Source: Ariolimax columbianus
Taxonomy: Eukaryota; Mollusca; Gastropoda; Stylommatophora; Arionidae
Assembly (NCBI GenBank): GCA_036924085.1
Contig: JAVGWX010000005.1
Location: 45,188,278 to 45,252,277, forward strand
Direction of reading: 5' to 3'
DNA: 64,000 nucleotides
Shown: positions 54,431 through 64,000 of the stretch, piece by piece
Layout: every line of letters begins with the position of its first letter
Position numbering within the stretch: the first letter of the stretch is position 1
Notes under the pieces: model-generated
What the model was told of the DNA's origin: nothing
The model's database searches: none
Seen by the model: the letters and a program-made list of their open reading frames with translations, nothing else
Made by a program: the position numbers and the translations under genes

Positions 54431-55844
54431 CACGCGACACCCTCTGCACAGTAGTATCTCAGACATCAAGGGACCAAGAATCAAGAGAGGGTCGTCATGG
54501 ATGGCACAGGCTGAGACAACAATCGGACACGTCACTCCAGCTGAGACGATAGCCAAAGTGAAAGAATGGGCCCACACTGGTGATAGAATGATAGAGTACC
54601 AGAGAGTCATCAAAACCTTAGGCAAGGGGAAGAATGGGTCCACACTGGTGATAGAATGATAGAGTACCAGAGAGTCATCATAACCTTAGGCAAGGGGAAG
54701 AATGGGTCCACACTGGTGATAGAATGATAGAGTACCAGAGAGTCATCATAACCTTAGGCAAGGGGAAGAATGGGTCCACACTGGTGATAGAATGATAGAG
54801 TACCAGAGAGTCATCATAACCTTAGGCAAGGGGAAGAATGGGTCCACACTGGTGATAGAGTGATAGAGTACCAGAGAGTCATCATAACCTTAGGCAAGGG
54901 GAAGAATGGGTCCACACTGGTGATAGAGTGATAGAGTACCAGAGAGTCATCATAACCTTAGGCAAGGGGAAGAATGGGTCCACACTGGTGATAGAATGAT
55001 AGAGTACCAGAGAGTCATCATAACCTTAGGCAAGGGGAAGAATGGGTCCACACTGGTGATAGAATGATAGACTACCAGAGAGTCATCATAACCTTAGGCA
55101 AGGAATGCAGAGAACGGAGCAACGAGAGAGCACGAGGTAAATCAGCTGATAACTGAGAACACCCAGGAGAGTGACGCTGTCATATACACCGACGGATCAA
55201 TACTGCGTAGTGGGACATCAGGCTGGGGTTTCTTGGCTAGACTGAGAGGAGATGTCGTTGCTGAGCGCAGTAGGGCATACATGTCAACAACCTCCAGTAT
55301 GAGAATGGAGACGGAAGCAGTGAACTCAGCACTGAAATAGATATACGAGATTTATATAACAAGGACAGTCATCGTGACAGACGTGCAAGCCGTACTTCAG
55401 AAAGTACAGAAGGGATGGCCTAGGTACGAGTGGATAACTACTATTGAGTCATCAAACCTCCAGGCGTTGACCTGGATTTAATGTCCTGCTCATGCCGGGG
55501 TTCATGGCAATGAAAGAGCTGACATCTTGGCTTCACAAGCTCCCATCATGGGCACATTAGTAATGGATAGAAGTGACAATTTGAAATCAATCAATGACCG
55601 CCTGCTGGATGAGGACACCGCAATAGATGAAGCAACAATCCACAGACTGCAAAGTTTCGACATTAAACAAGGTTCGAGCAGTGTGGGGCGCACGAGATGA
55701 AGGCGCAGGAGAGTGTACAACCAGCAAGTTACATGGACCATCAGCATACATACCTTTCGCCCTTTGATGAGAGAGACTGAGCACCTATAGATATGCCCGG
55801 TGTGCAGTGACGTCGACTCTTAGAAAAAGAAACAGAAACAGTTA
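54431..55844 (+). mobile_element. LINE family 2 fragment (RNase H) inserted in the CR1-like LINE
   Basis: TIAKVKEWAHTGDRMIEYQR and VIKTLGKG seed the 68-bp array (54564-55103). After it comes an intact-looking RNase H region: DAVIYTDGSILRSGTSGWGF, ARLRGDVVAERSRAYMSTTS, SMRMETEAVNSALK then a stop, VIVTDVQAVLQKVQKGWPRY, CPAHAGVHGNERADILASQA. It then decays (RLLDEDTAIDEATIHRLQSF). Catalytic Asp/Glu/Asp/Asp of RNase H are all visible. Confidence 0.85.
54564..55103. repeat. 68-bp minisatellite, 8 copies, from LINE coding
   Basis: Starts at 54564, 54632 and 54700, then every 68 bp. The unit encodes EWAHTGDRMIEYQRVIKTLG in the first copy, with the LINE frame. Units 5 and 6 share gatagagtgatag; the others have gatagaatgatag. 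Confidence 0.95.
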
Positions 55845-56325
55845 AACTGTATAAAGCATTGGTTAGACCTAGGTTGGAGTACTGTGTTCAGGTGTTGAGT
55901 TCTTATCGCAGGGAGACATGCTAGAAAGGATACAAAGAAGAGCAAGCAAACTGATAGTGCGATTCCAGAATTACAGTTATGAGGAAAGACTGAGAAAATC
56001 CAGGTGACTTAATACAGGTTTATAAGATACTCAACGAAAATGTTGCATTAGACTATAACAAGTTTTTTTAAAGTACAGCCAGCTACAAGAACAAGAGGGC
56101 ACAGTTACAGATTAATTAAAGAAAGGCCCAGATTAGATATTAGAAAATATTTTTTAAATCAGAGAATGCATTGCCACATTAAGTAGTGCAGACAGGGATA
56201 ATTAATGCATTCAGGAATAGATTGGATGGGCATAGTTTTTAGAGGAAGTCAATGTAAATGAAACTGGCTGTATACAGACTCTGCAGTCTTCTAAACCAGT
56301 ATACAAACTTTAAGTTATGTCACGA
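55845..56325 (+). mobile_element. CR1-like LINE, right piece of a split copy
   Basis: KLYKALVRPRLEYCVQVLSS, then YRRETC, RIQRRASKLIVRFQNYSYEE, RL, a decayed LDIRKYF and 3' tail cagtcttctaaaccagtata. It directly continues the coding order lost at 54430. Confidence 0.85.
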
Positions 56326-56449
56326 ACTTCCCCTGCAACATACCTTGAAAAACAATGCGTGGGAGTGTGACGTTTCCCTATGTTATCCATACATGTTTTA
56401 GGTGACCACCCAAAAATATGTTTTTCCAGGTAATTGGAGGAACTCAACT

Positions 56450-59230
56450 GAAGGTCACGTAACCTAATCTACACAAGGTTTTTTAAAGGCTGCAATATAA
56501 AATATATTGACCAGAATGGCCTTGACCTCCGTTACCGCTTCCTCAATGACAATTTAAAAGTCTACATAAGGGAATTAGCGATCACCTCATGACAATGCGG
56601 CTTTCTCTGATAGGGGAACGTCAGGCCACAATCGTAAGTGCCTACGCACCAACTCTGACAAATCCGGAATCAGTTAAAGATAGGTTCTATGAAGATCTCG
56701 AGTCACTTTTCGTTGCGATTCGAAAACTTGACAAATTGATTCTGCTCGGAGATTTTGTCGTCAGAGTTTGGTTAGACTACACTGGGTGGGATGACATCTT
56801 TGGTCGAAATAGCATAGGTTAATGTAACGGTAACGGCCTACTCTTACTGAAGACATGTGCCACAAATGAGTGTAATATTACCAACACCATATTCCGAATT
56901 CCAACTAGAAAAAGGACAACGTTGATGCAGACCAGTTCTCGACACTTACATCTTATCGACTACATCATTGTCAGTCATCGGGACCGATGTGATGTCAAAA
57001 TAACTAAGAGTGTGTGGGACGAGAAATGTTAGACGGACCATCGTCTCGTGATAACCAAGTTGATTCTAAAAGTCCAACCCAAGAGGCGTCCTCATGGGAT
57101 AATGGCACAAGGGAGACTAAATCTTGAGAAGCTGAAGTTGGAATCTACTAGAAACAGTTTCTCTGCTGAGCTAGAAACCAGACTGGAATAGATTCAGCTT
57201 GGAAATTCCAGCATCGATCAAAACTGGGCGACCCTAAGGGACACTGTTTACTCTACAGTGCTAAAACACCTTAGTCCATCCACACGAACACACAAAGACT
57301 GCCTCAACGAAAATGATGGCGAAATTAAGATTATTCTCGACGCAAGGCGTCAAGAGCACAGGGCTCTTCAAAATGACACATGGTCCTTTTTCTTAGAAAA
57401 TGGCATTCACTAGCGCACAGGGCTCTTCAAAATGACACATGGTCCTTTTTCTTAGAAAATGGCCTTCACTAGCGCTCAAAGAACAGTTCAGAAGAGACTC
57501 AAGGAATTAGAGGATTCCTGGCTAAGCAGACGAGCAGACGAGATAGAAGGTGATTGCTGTGAGCCATGACCTCAAAGGGTTCTACGAGACGCTGAAATCA
57601 CTTTGTGGTCCACAACCTTCTGGTAACTCTCCAGTTCGCCACGCCGATGGATTGCTGTTAACAGAGAAATTTCAGACCCTCAAACAGGTGGGTGGAACAT
57701 GTTTGCAAGATTTTTAACAGTCCGTCAGCTATAAATGAAGAGGATATAAAACGTGTGCCCCAGTTAGAAATGAACACGGCTATGGATGATATCATAAAAG
57801 ATGAAGTAGACAAAGCCATCAAATCTCTTTCTCCTCGAAAAGTCACTGGAGCTGAGGCAATACCAGCAGAGCTGTATACAACAGCGGGAGGATGCCTCAC
57901 CAAGAGGCTCACTGAACTGTTCTGCTCCATGTGGGCTGAAGGAGTAGTCCCACAGCTTATGAAGCACGCGTCAATAGAACATATCTACAAGAGAAACGTC
58001 AATCACCAGGAGTGTGACAACCACCGCGGAATTTCACTGCTATCTATTGCCGAAAAGATCCTCGCGCGCGCGCTGCTCAACCACCTGAACAAACATCTTG
58101 AGCTAGACCATCACCTCCCGGAATGTCAGTGTGGAGTAGAGTGGTTCGAGGAACTGCAGCCATGATATTTGCAGCGCGTCAGGTGCAGGAAAAATGTCGA
58201 GAACATAACCGCGATCTCTATATTACGTTCATTGATCTCACAAAGGCAATTTGATACGGTCACCAGAGGTGGGCTATGGCAGATCTTGTCTAAATTCGGC
58301 TGTCCTAGCAAATTTGTAACTGTGGTGAAACAGCTCCAAGAGGGCATGCGCGCACTTGTACTTGACAGCTGCGAGACCTCTCCACCATTCGAGGTCAACA
58401 CCGGTGTGAAACAGGGATGTGTACTTGCTCCGACACTGTTCAGTATGATATTTTCAGCTATATTGACGGACGCTTTAAGAATACCAAGTATGACATACCA
58501 ATAAAGTACCGTATGGGTTGTGGTCTATTCAATCTCAACAGATTGAAGGCGAAGACCAAGGTGATGCCCGACACGATATGCGAGCTGTTGTCTGCGGATG
58601 ATGTGCTCTGAACAATAGCGCATAGCGGAGTATACAGGAGGGTATGTACCGGTTCTCTGCTGTTTGTGACATTTTTGGCTTGGCAATTGGTACAAAGAAA
58701 ACCGAGGCCATGTATCAACCGACACCAGGCACATCGTATAAACAGCCAGTAATTACAGTGATGAGACAGAAAATACAAACGGTTGAACAATTTGTCCACA
58801 TTGGAAGAGATCCGTGACTATTACTGATAAGCTGGCTAATAAAACAGGAAAGGTCAGCTCAGCTTTTGACCGAATGCGCTCAACAGTGTGGGAACGTAGA
58901 AGAATCAGCATAATGACTAAGCTGAAGGTCTACCCTGCCGCCATTGTCCCCACCCTGCTCTATGCGTGTGAGAGCTGGACTGTCTACGCTGGTGACGCCA
59001 GGAGGCTAAATCCTTTTCACATAAACTGTCTGAGACGCATACTGCATATACGCTGGCAGGACCATATCACAGATATTGTAGTGCTGTCCATAGCCAACAC
59101 GCAAAGTATTCATGAACTTCTACAAAAATCTCAATTGGGATGGGCTGTCCACCTTGTCCGAATGTCAAACGAAAGGCTTCCAATGAGGCTCCTGTTTAGC
59201 GAACTGAGTGAAGGAGAATGATCACAAGGA
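56450..59230 (+). mobile_element. LINE with endonuclease and RT, long but broken copy
   Basis: Endonuclease: ISDHLMTMRLSLIGERQATI, VSAYAPTLTN, LILLGDFVVRVWLDYTGWDD (56735-56795). A linker with HRLVITKLILKVQPKRR follows. RT: DKAIKSLSPRKVTGAEAIPA (57800-57860), EHIYKRNVNHQECDNHRGIS, LLSIAEKILARALLNHL, QRQFDTVTRGGLWQILSKFG, GVKQGCVLAPTLFSMIFSAI, ELLSADDVL (58585-58611, normally FADD). Tail: KLKVYPAAIVPTLLYACESW, RILHIRWQDHITDIVVLSIA, QLGWAVHLVRMSNERLPMRL, LFSELSEGE and a stop at 59219. Frames break several times, including at 58162 and 58610. A 63-bp segment is duplicated at 57352-57477. Confidence 0.87.
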
Positions 59231-59269
59231 CGGAAACACAAATTGTATATATATAAATGCTGTGTATAT

Positions 59270-59829
59270 GTGTATCTGTCTCGTGATAATTGCCCGTTTA
59301 TGTGATTTGTTTGTTATTGTCTGTTTTTTGTTCATGACTGGAGTCTTGTTGCTGTGACCATGAAATCATTTTACTTTGACGGTCACTGAGCTATTACCTG
59401 TATATGTTTTTGTCGATTCATTGAAATTCATTCTACGAGTTATCATATTGTCCATTTCGTGTTTCGTCTCCTCTTTTTCATAACTAAGAAACCGTGTCTC
59501 CTATGTTCCTGACCACCTCCTGGTAATGGTTGCCAACTCAAACAGTATCGTATATCTGTTTTATATCAAGACCTGTTTTTGGTTGGGATTTATTAATTGT
59601 TTTCGTCTGTTTTTTATCCCTGAAGAAGTCATTAGTGGCTGTAAGTAGGTTCCGCTTTGCTATTTGCATGGTACCGTCACTGATGCATTTACCTGTATAC
59701 TTTTGTACCAACATTTGACCTTTCTCTCCATCAAGCTTCGAATTAATTATTTTGACTACAGATTTCATGCGTTGCCTTCAGGTTCAGTTGTAAATAGGTA
59801 TAGCTGTCTACCTTTCTGGACTATGTTTT
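59270..59829. other. sequence without a recognised gene
   Basis: T-rich on the + strand; minus frame 59538-59768 (76 codons) has no motif I recognise. It may be a remnant between two LINE pieces. Confidence 0.35.
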
Positions 59830-60005
59830 TAGAGGGCCTCTATATATAAATCATTTATAATTCTTATCAATGTCTCTGGTATTTCATATCGTCTCATTAT
59901 TTTCCATATCACTGCACGTTCAGTACTATCAAATCTTTTTTTTTTATAGTTTATAAAGCTGATATAAATATTTGGTACTTTCGAGTGCTCATATTCGATT
60001 TTCTT
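59830..60005 (-). mobile_element. LINE RT fragment (third family)
   Basis: The minus strand reads PNIYISFINYKKKRFDSTER, AVIWKIMRRYEIPETLIRII and NDLYIEA: the DYKKAFDS..R..IW.IM..YGIP..LI.II RT block. Cut by family D SINE at its 5' side. Confidence 0.72.
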
Positions 60006-60009
60006 CTTC

Positions 60010-60365
60010 GTGTTCATCCTATACGTCGGCATTCGTTCTCAAACTTCTGCTACTAATCCATGAAAAGGTTTTGCAAGTAGCTAGATGTAGTCTAAAGAAC
60101 TGAATACTTTATGTTGTAGTTTACAGCTTGACTGCAATATTTGTACCCTTCAGTCAGACACCTTCGACTTCAGCATGGTTTTTTGGGGTACCGGATTATC
60201 CTTCCCTCTTTGATCCATTGTCCTTAGCCAGTCTGCCCTGTTGCAGCCTGTTATATCCACGTGGAGGTGGAGAAGGATCTTGGCAGCTCTGGGTCGCTGG
60301 CCCTGACGTTAACAGCATTGAACTACTCACAGCTACAGCTCATCATCTCGATCCCTGCTATTTTA
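60010..60365 (-). repeat. SINE-like family D, copy 3
   Basis: Minus orientation with the (gaa)n tail at 60001-60008 and the body atgctgaagtcgaaggtgtc, cagtcaagctgtaaactac, caacagggcagactggcta and tgccaagatccttctccacc. Confidence 0.78.
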
Positions 60366-60768
60366 TCTCAGAAATATTTTTCTTAGCTGAATCTGCTGTA
60401 TTCTTTTCTCAGCTTTCGATTTCAAGTACCCTTTATATTCTATTCATAGATTCTGGTCTGGAAATTTCCACTTATTGCAAGGACTGTTATTCCAGGCTAG
60501 TAACTGCATTAAACCAGATTCAATGTCTCTAGCAAGGAGGGGTTCATCTGTTCATTTCTTGGGGTGGATCGCCTCTAATTCCTACACTTTCTTCAAGAAT
60601 TGGCGTAGAATCTATGTGATGGTTGGAATGTATGCTTTCATGACCTCTGTTGACAATTCATTTTCCTCGTGATGTTTTCCGTTTCTACAATAGTACCGGA
60701 ACGTCATTGAAAAAGACATTGATCGACATTAGGAGCCAATACACTATCAAGCAGTTATTTTTACAACA
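60366..60768. other. sequence without a recognised gene
   Basis: Nothing recognised; ends against the dinucleotide tract. Confidence 0.35.
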
Positions 60769-60906
<138 letters not shown>

Positions 60907-61051
60907 GAGAAAGGAAGTGACAGACTGACAGAAGACCTTAAGCTGATTGCCTATTTTATTCAGCTCTCAGATATTTAGCTTACACTTACATACATACTTA
61001 CAAACATATATACATACATACATTAATACATAAACACATAATCATACAACA

Positions 61052-61103
<52 letters not shown>

Positions 61104-61105
61104 TA
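61052..61105. repeat. (AT)n(AC)n microsatellite
   Basis: AT then AC dinucleotides within a wider cata-rich region (60985-61200) of imperfect tetranucleotides (acat)n. Confidence 0.93.
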
Positions 61106-61405
61106 CATAGTTATAAACATGCATACATACACATACATATTTATAAACACACATACAGGGACACACACGCAAGCATACATACATACACACACAAATATTC
61201 ATGTAATGATGCAACAAGACAGAGAAATCCACGTAGAATCTGTAATGATGATATAGCAGGGATAAAGAAGGCATGGATAATACTCCAAACGCTGGCATAT
61301 GTCACGTGCATTTAGCAGTGTATTTGTTGAAAACGTCGCCTCGATTTGGAGATGATAAATCATATAGATTGATAATCCATGTTGCACTGTCGTCTGTCCC
61401 CACAG

Positions 61406-61546
61406 ATACCAGCCTGTCATTGGATTTACTTGGACTGACGATTGACATCACTCACCTGCCCAGCAATGATGACGCTAATAATGATGCTGGCCTCGTGTCT
61501 GATGCAGATAAAGTGTCTGAGATATGTACATCAGTTTTCTTTCCAG
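61406..61546 (+). CDS. candidate internal exon of an unidentified gene
   Basis: A 141-base open segment between acceptor gtccccacag (61396-61405) and donor gtaccg (61547), phase 1 at both ends. It encodes TSLSLDLLGLTIDITHLPSN, DDANNDAGLVSDADKVSE and ICTSVFFP. Symmetric phase-1 exons are common in extracellular modular proteins. The phase fits both the PAN exon (53433-53793) and the small exon at 42888-42951. No family is recognised; the sequence is unlike the surrounding repeats. Confidence 0.5.
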
Positions 61547-61639
61547 GTACCGTTCTGTTTCTCTTTAAAGACATCTGAGTAACGGTGCGGGATGTTCATT
61601 GTCAAAAGATTTGAAACAATTTGTAGCATTAAATAGTTG

Positions 61640-62150
61640 GTATACAAAAAAGAGGATTAACAAAATCTGGCAAGACAAACGGTTAGCCATATGCATAAAG
61701 ATCAGATCAAGTGGTCCTTATCAATATTTATCTATGCTTGTGAAACATGGTAAATTATAGCTGACCAGCAACCGAGGATACAGGAATTGGAGATAGATGC
61801 TTCCGAAGACTTTTAAACGTCACGTACACAGACAGTGTTAGAAGTGAGGAATTACGTGAAATAATTACAACAGCAATACGGCCTTTTGAAGACTGCTTGA
61901 CAACGGCCAAAAAAGGAAACTGGCTTGGAACGGCCACATCGATGTCAAAAGGTCTTGCAAATACGAACCTGCATGGCAGAGTGCAAGGCGGACAATGAAG
62001 AGGTCGTTCCAAAAAGAGGTAGGAGGTCAACATAAAAAATGGACCAATCTCCGACCAGAGGGTCACATGCTACAGCTGAGATGGGAGGTGTGGGGATGTC
62101 TTCATTGGTGCCCCAACGACATCACCGATTACCGGAAGACCTGACCTGAC
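61640..62150 (+). mobile_element. RTE-like LINE 3' end
   Basis: KRINKIWQDKRLAICIKIRS, a frameshifted YACET.VNYS.P, RCFRRLLNVTYTDSVRSEEL, REIITTAIRPFED, KKGNWLGTATSM, NTNLHGRVQGG, then RGRSKKRWEDNI- and WGCLHWCPNDITDYRKT. Heavily decayed; the terminal ctgacctgacac matches the end of the copy at 25440-25800. Confidence 0.8.
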
Positions 62151-62204
62151 ACAAAAGTGAAACACCACATACTGATTAAAGACTGTCTCCCAAAATTAGC
62201 TACG

Positions 62205-62390
62205 AAGATGCTGCCTAAGACGGACGTGTCGGACCGAAAGGTGCACATCGCAGTCAAGCTGTAAACCAGCGACACAACGCATTCCGTTCTCAGGACTTCA
62301 TGCTGCTACTTGCAAAACCCTGTTCAGGACTTGGTAGCGAGAGATTGAGAAACGCAGAAGAAGAAGAAAATAGAAGAAGAAGAAGATGTG
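62205..62390 (+). repeat. SINE-like family D, 3' half with long GAA-type tail
   Basis: gtcggaccgaaaggtgcaca, cgcagtcaagctgtaaacca, acgcattccgttctcagg, ggtagcgagagattgagaaa and a (gaa)n tail at 62352-62385. 5'-truncated. Confidence 0.82.
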
Positions 62391-62858
62391 AAGATGGCTG
62401 TGTCCCAGAATTAGTTGTACAAAAAACTATCTCTCATAATTAGCTCTGAGGAAGCGAAAAATCCCAATGGCAGATAAACACGCTTGTTCATCAGACAGAA
62501 TCGTGACCAAAAAACGCAGGAAGTCTCCAGTTAAAACGAAGAATGAATTTTGTTAATAGAGAATCCTCTTGCATGCTGGGAAGCAAGCAACCATATCACC
62601 GAGGCCCTGGCTAGCTTTGCTAAAACCATCTGCTCTTATAGACTGCAGTTACATGCTTGCATACATACGTGTACGTGTACTGTGAACGTCCCTTCAGTTG
62701 ATCGGGTCATGTTCTCAACACGATATGAACTTCTATATTGTCTGAAATGTGACTGCACTAGTGTCTTTGCAAGAGGTGTTGCAATATAAGAGACAATCCA
62801 GATTACTTTTCACAGTTTTTGCATGAATACCAGAGTTTTAAATTTAATAATTTTTCAA
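62391..62858. other. sequence without a recognised gene
   Basis: A short + frame (62550-62789) without motif. Nothing supported. Confidence 0.35.
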
Positions 62859-63075
62859 TAGCGCGTGGCCGAATGGTTCCGAGGCCTGCCTGCCGACAAG
62901 GAGGGCAGCGGTTCGAATCCCGTTATGTCATATTGTGTTTTTCTGTTCGGGGTGAAATAAACAAACATAGCCAGCACACGACATGGCGACAGCAGTGGCG
63001 AAGCGGCCTGTAGTTCTCGGCCTAAAAAAACCTCGACTACCCCAGTAATAGGAGAAAGTCGTGCTGACAGTTTCA
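62859..63075 (+). repeat. tRNA-derived SINE (family E), single copy seen
   Basis: gcgcgtggccgaatggttcc (box-A-like tggccgaatgg) and agcggttcgaatcccg (box-B-like ggttcgaatcc) about 44 bp apart look like a Leu/Ser-type tRNA head. They are followed by a non-tRNA body with gacatggcgacagcagtggc. Without the 3' acceptor stem pairing it is unlikely to be a real tRNA gene. Confidence 0.6.
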
Positions 63076-63242
63076 ATGGCTTCTAAAACTGCTGTTGTTT
63101 TTGAGTAATGGATTAGAAAAACATAAAAATTCGGACAATTTGAGGTAGAACATGCATTGTAATATATTATACAAGGCAATTCTCCCCGGATCAGGAAATA
63201 TTCCTTCGATAATGGCTCTGTGAGACTTTCACCCAGCATAAA

Positions 63243-63411
63243 CGACTTAGAGAAAGACAAAGAGACACTGAGATACAGAAAGAGAGAGAAAAAGAAAGAA
63301 AGAGAAAAAGAGAGACAGAAAGAGAGACAAGAGAGAGAAAGACAAGAGAGAGAGAGAGAGAGAGAGAAAAGAGAAAGAGAGAGAGATAAAAGAGAAAGAG
63401 AGAGACAGAAA
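63243..63411. repeat. GA-rich imperfect microsatellite
   Basis: (ga)n, (gaaa)n and (gagac)n mixtures directly abutting the mariner arm at 63412. Long frames here are low-complexity. Confidence 0.94.
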
Positions 63412-64000
63412 CATGGCGGGTGTCATGCGCAATGGATCCAAAGTTGATAAGCAAGCGGGTATTCGGTTTCTAACAGCTGAAGGATGTTGACCAGTTGACA
63501 TTCATCGCAGAATACAGACAGTGTATGGTGACAAAACTGTGTCGAAGACAACAGTGAAGAACTGGGCAACGATGCTTAAAGAAGGACGTGAGTTAACGAA
63601 AGATCTTCCGAGACTAGGTCATGCGCATATTGTTGCATTAACTCACGTCCGAGACCAGGTCATGCGCATATTGTTGCATTAACTCACGTCCTTCTTTAAA
63701 CATCGTTGTCCAGTTCTTCACTGTTGTCTTCGACACACTTTTGTCACCATACACTGCCTGTATTCTGCGATGAATGTCAACTGGTCAACATACTTCAGCT
63801 GTTAGAAACCGAATCAGCGCTCGCTGATCAACTCTGGATAGATTGTGTATCACACCCGCCATGTTTTCAATGGTCTGCTGAGGAAACTATGAGTCGGAGG
63901 ATAATGAAATGTTGCAAACTTACGGCTAGTATGTGCTGTTTGCACCAGAAATGATGCCATCATGCGTATCGTATGTATGTTCACTTGTTGCAGTTTGGTC
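63412..64000. mobile_element. mariner-derived foldback element, runs off the window
   Basis: Left arm (63412-63640, +): MAGVMRNGSKVDKQAGIRFL, TAEGC then a stop, VYGDKTVSKTTVKNWATMLK, EGRELTKDLPRLGHAH. Right arm (about 63650-64000, minus): the same N-terminal coding region reversed, then the 5' terminal sequence near 63960-64000. A 46-bp piece (catgcgcatattgttgcatt and flanks) is repeated at the centre. The left terminal sequence is missing, replaced by the GA-rich tract. Confidence 0.85.

Noticed and set aside
62859..62935. Functional tRNA-Leu or tRNA-Ser gene
   Set aside because: Box A and B are present but the acceptor stem does not pair convincingly and SINE-like sequence continues downstream.

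Overview
This is eukaryotic, intron-rich, repeat-dense genomic DNA, most likely from an invertebrate and plausibly a lophotrochozoan such as a gastropod mollusc. The assignment is an inference from the mix of I/Nimb-like, CR1-like and RTE-like LINEs, mariner-type transposons, several SINE families and very abundant minisatellites. There are no operons, no CRISPR array and no recognisable prokaryotic gene. No intact tRNA or rRNA gene was found; only tRNA-derived SINE heads are present.

Host genes. One gene is clear: a SUMF2-like gene (paralogue of the formylglycine-generating enzyme) on the + strand. Six exons are visible at 2306-2462, 3132-3282, 6084-6139, 11280-11364, 13784-13946 and 31197-31365. 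All have correct splice sites and phases and join into 259 codons plus a stop. The 5' exons lie left of the window. The product lacks both catalytic cysteines of FGE and ends in RDEL, an ER-retrieval signal. The last intron is 17 kb and holds two LINEs, an 83-bp satellite array and several other repeats. Further right are a probable first exon of a secreted PAN/apple-domain protein (53433-53793) and two unidentified candidate exons (42888-42951 and 61406-61546).

Mobile elements. The rest is layered transposon debris. It includes a 5'-truncated I/Nimb-like LINE with exact target-site duplication (14937-18630), an inverted relative that landed inside a minisatellite (20021-22073), and many 3'-truncated or 5'-truncated LINE fragments of at least five families. 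There is also a mariner pseudogene (1-2051), three copies of a second mariner family (two of them head-to-head foldbacks), and an IS630/DDE transposase pseudogene (46280-47550). At least four SINE-like families are present, one of which shares its 3' tail with the CR1-like LINE. Nested insertions at 7.7-8.6 kb, 37.8-38.6 kb and 54.0-56.3 kb give relative ages.

Tandem repeats. The most striking theme is that about ten separate minisatellites (24-68 bp units) have grown out of transposon coding sequence. One more has grown out of the exon 3/intron 3 boundary of the SUMF2-like gene, carrying copies of its splice donor region. In the IS630-type transposase the unit is a multiple of three and the catalytic-Asp motif is repeated ten times in frame. 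I found no new defence or enzymatic system; the novelty is this repeated birth of minisatellites from coding sequence.
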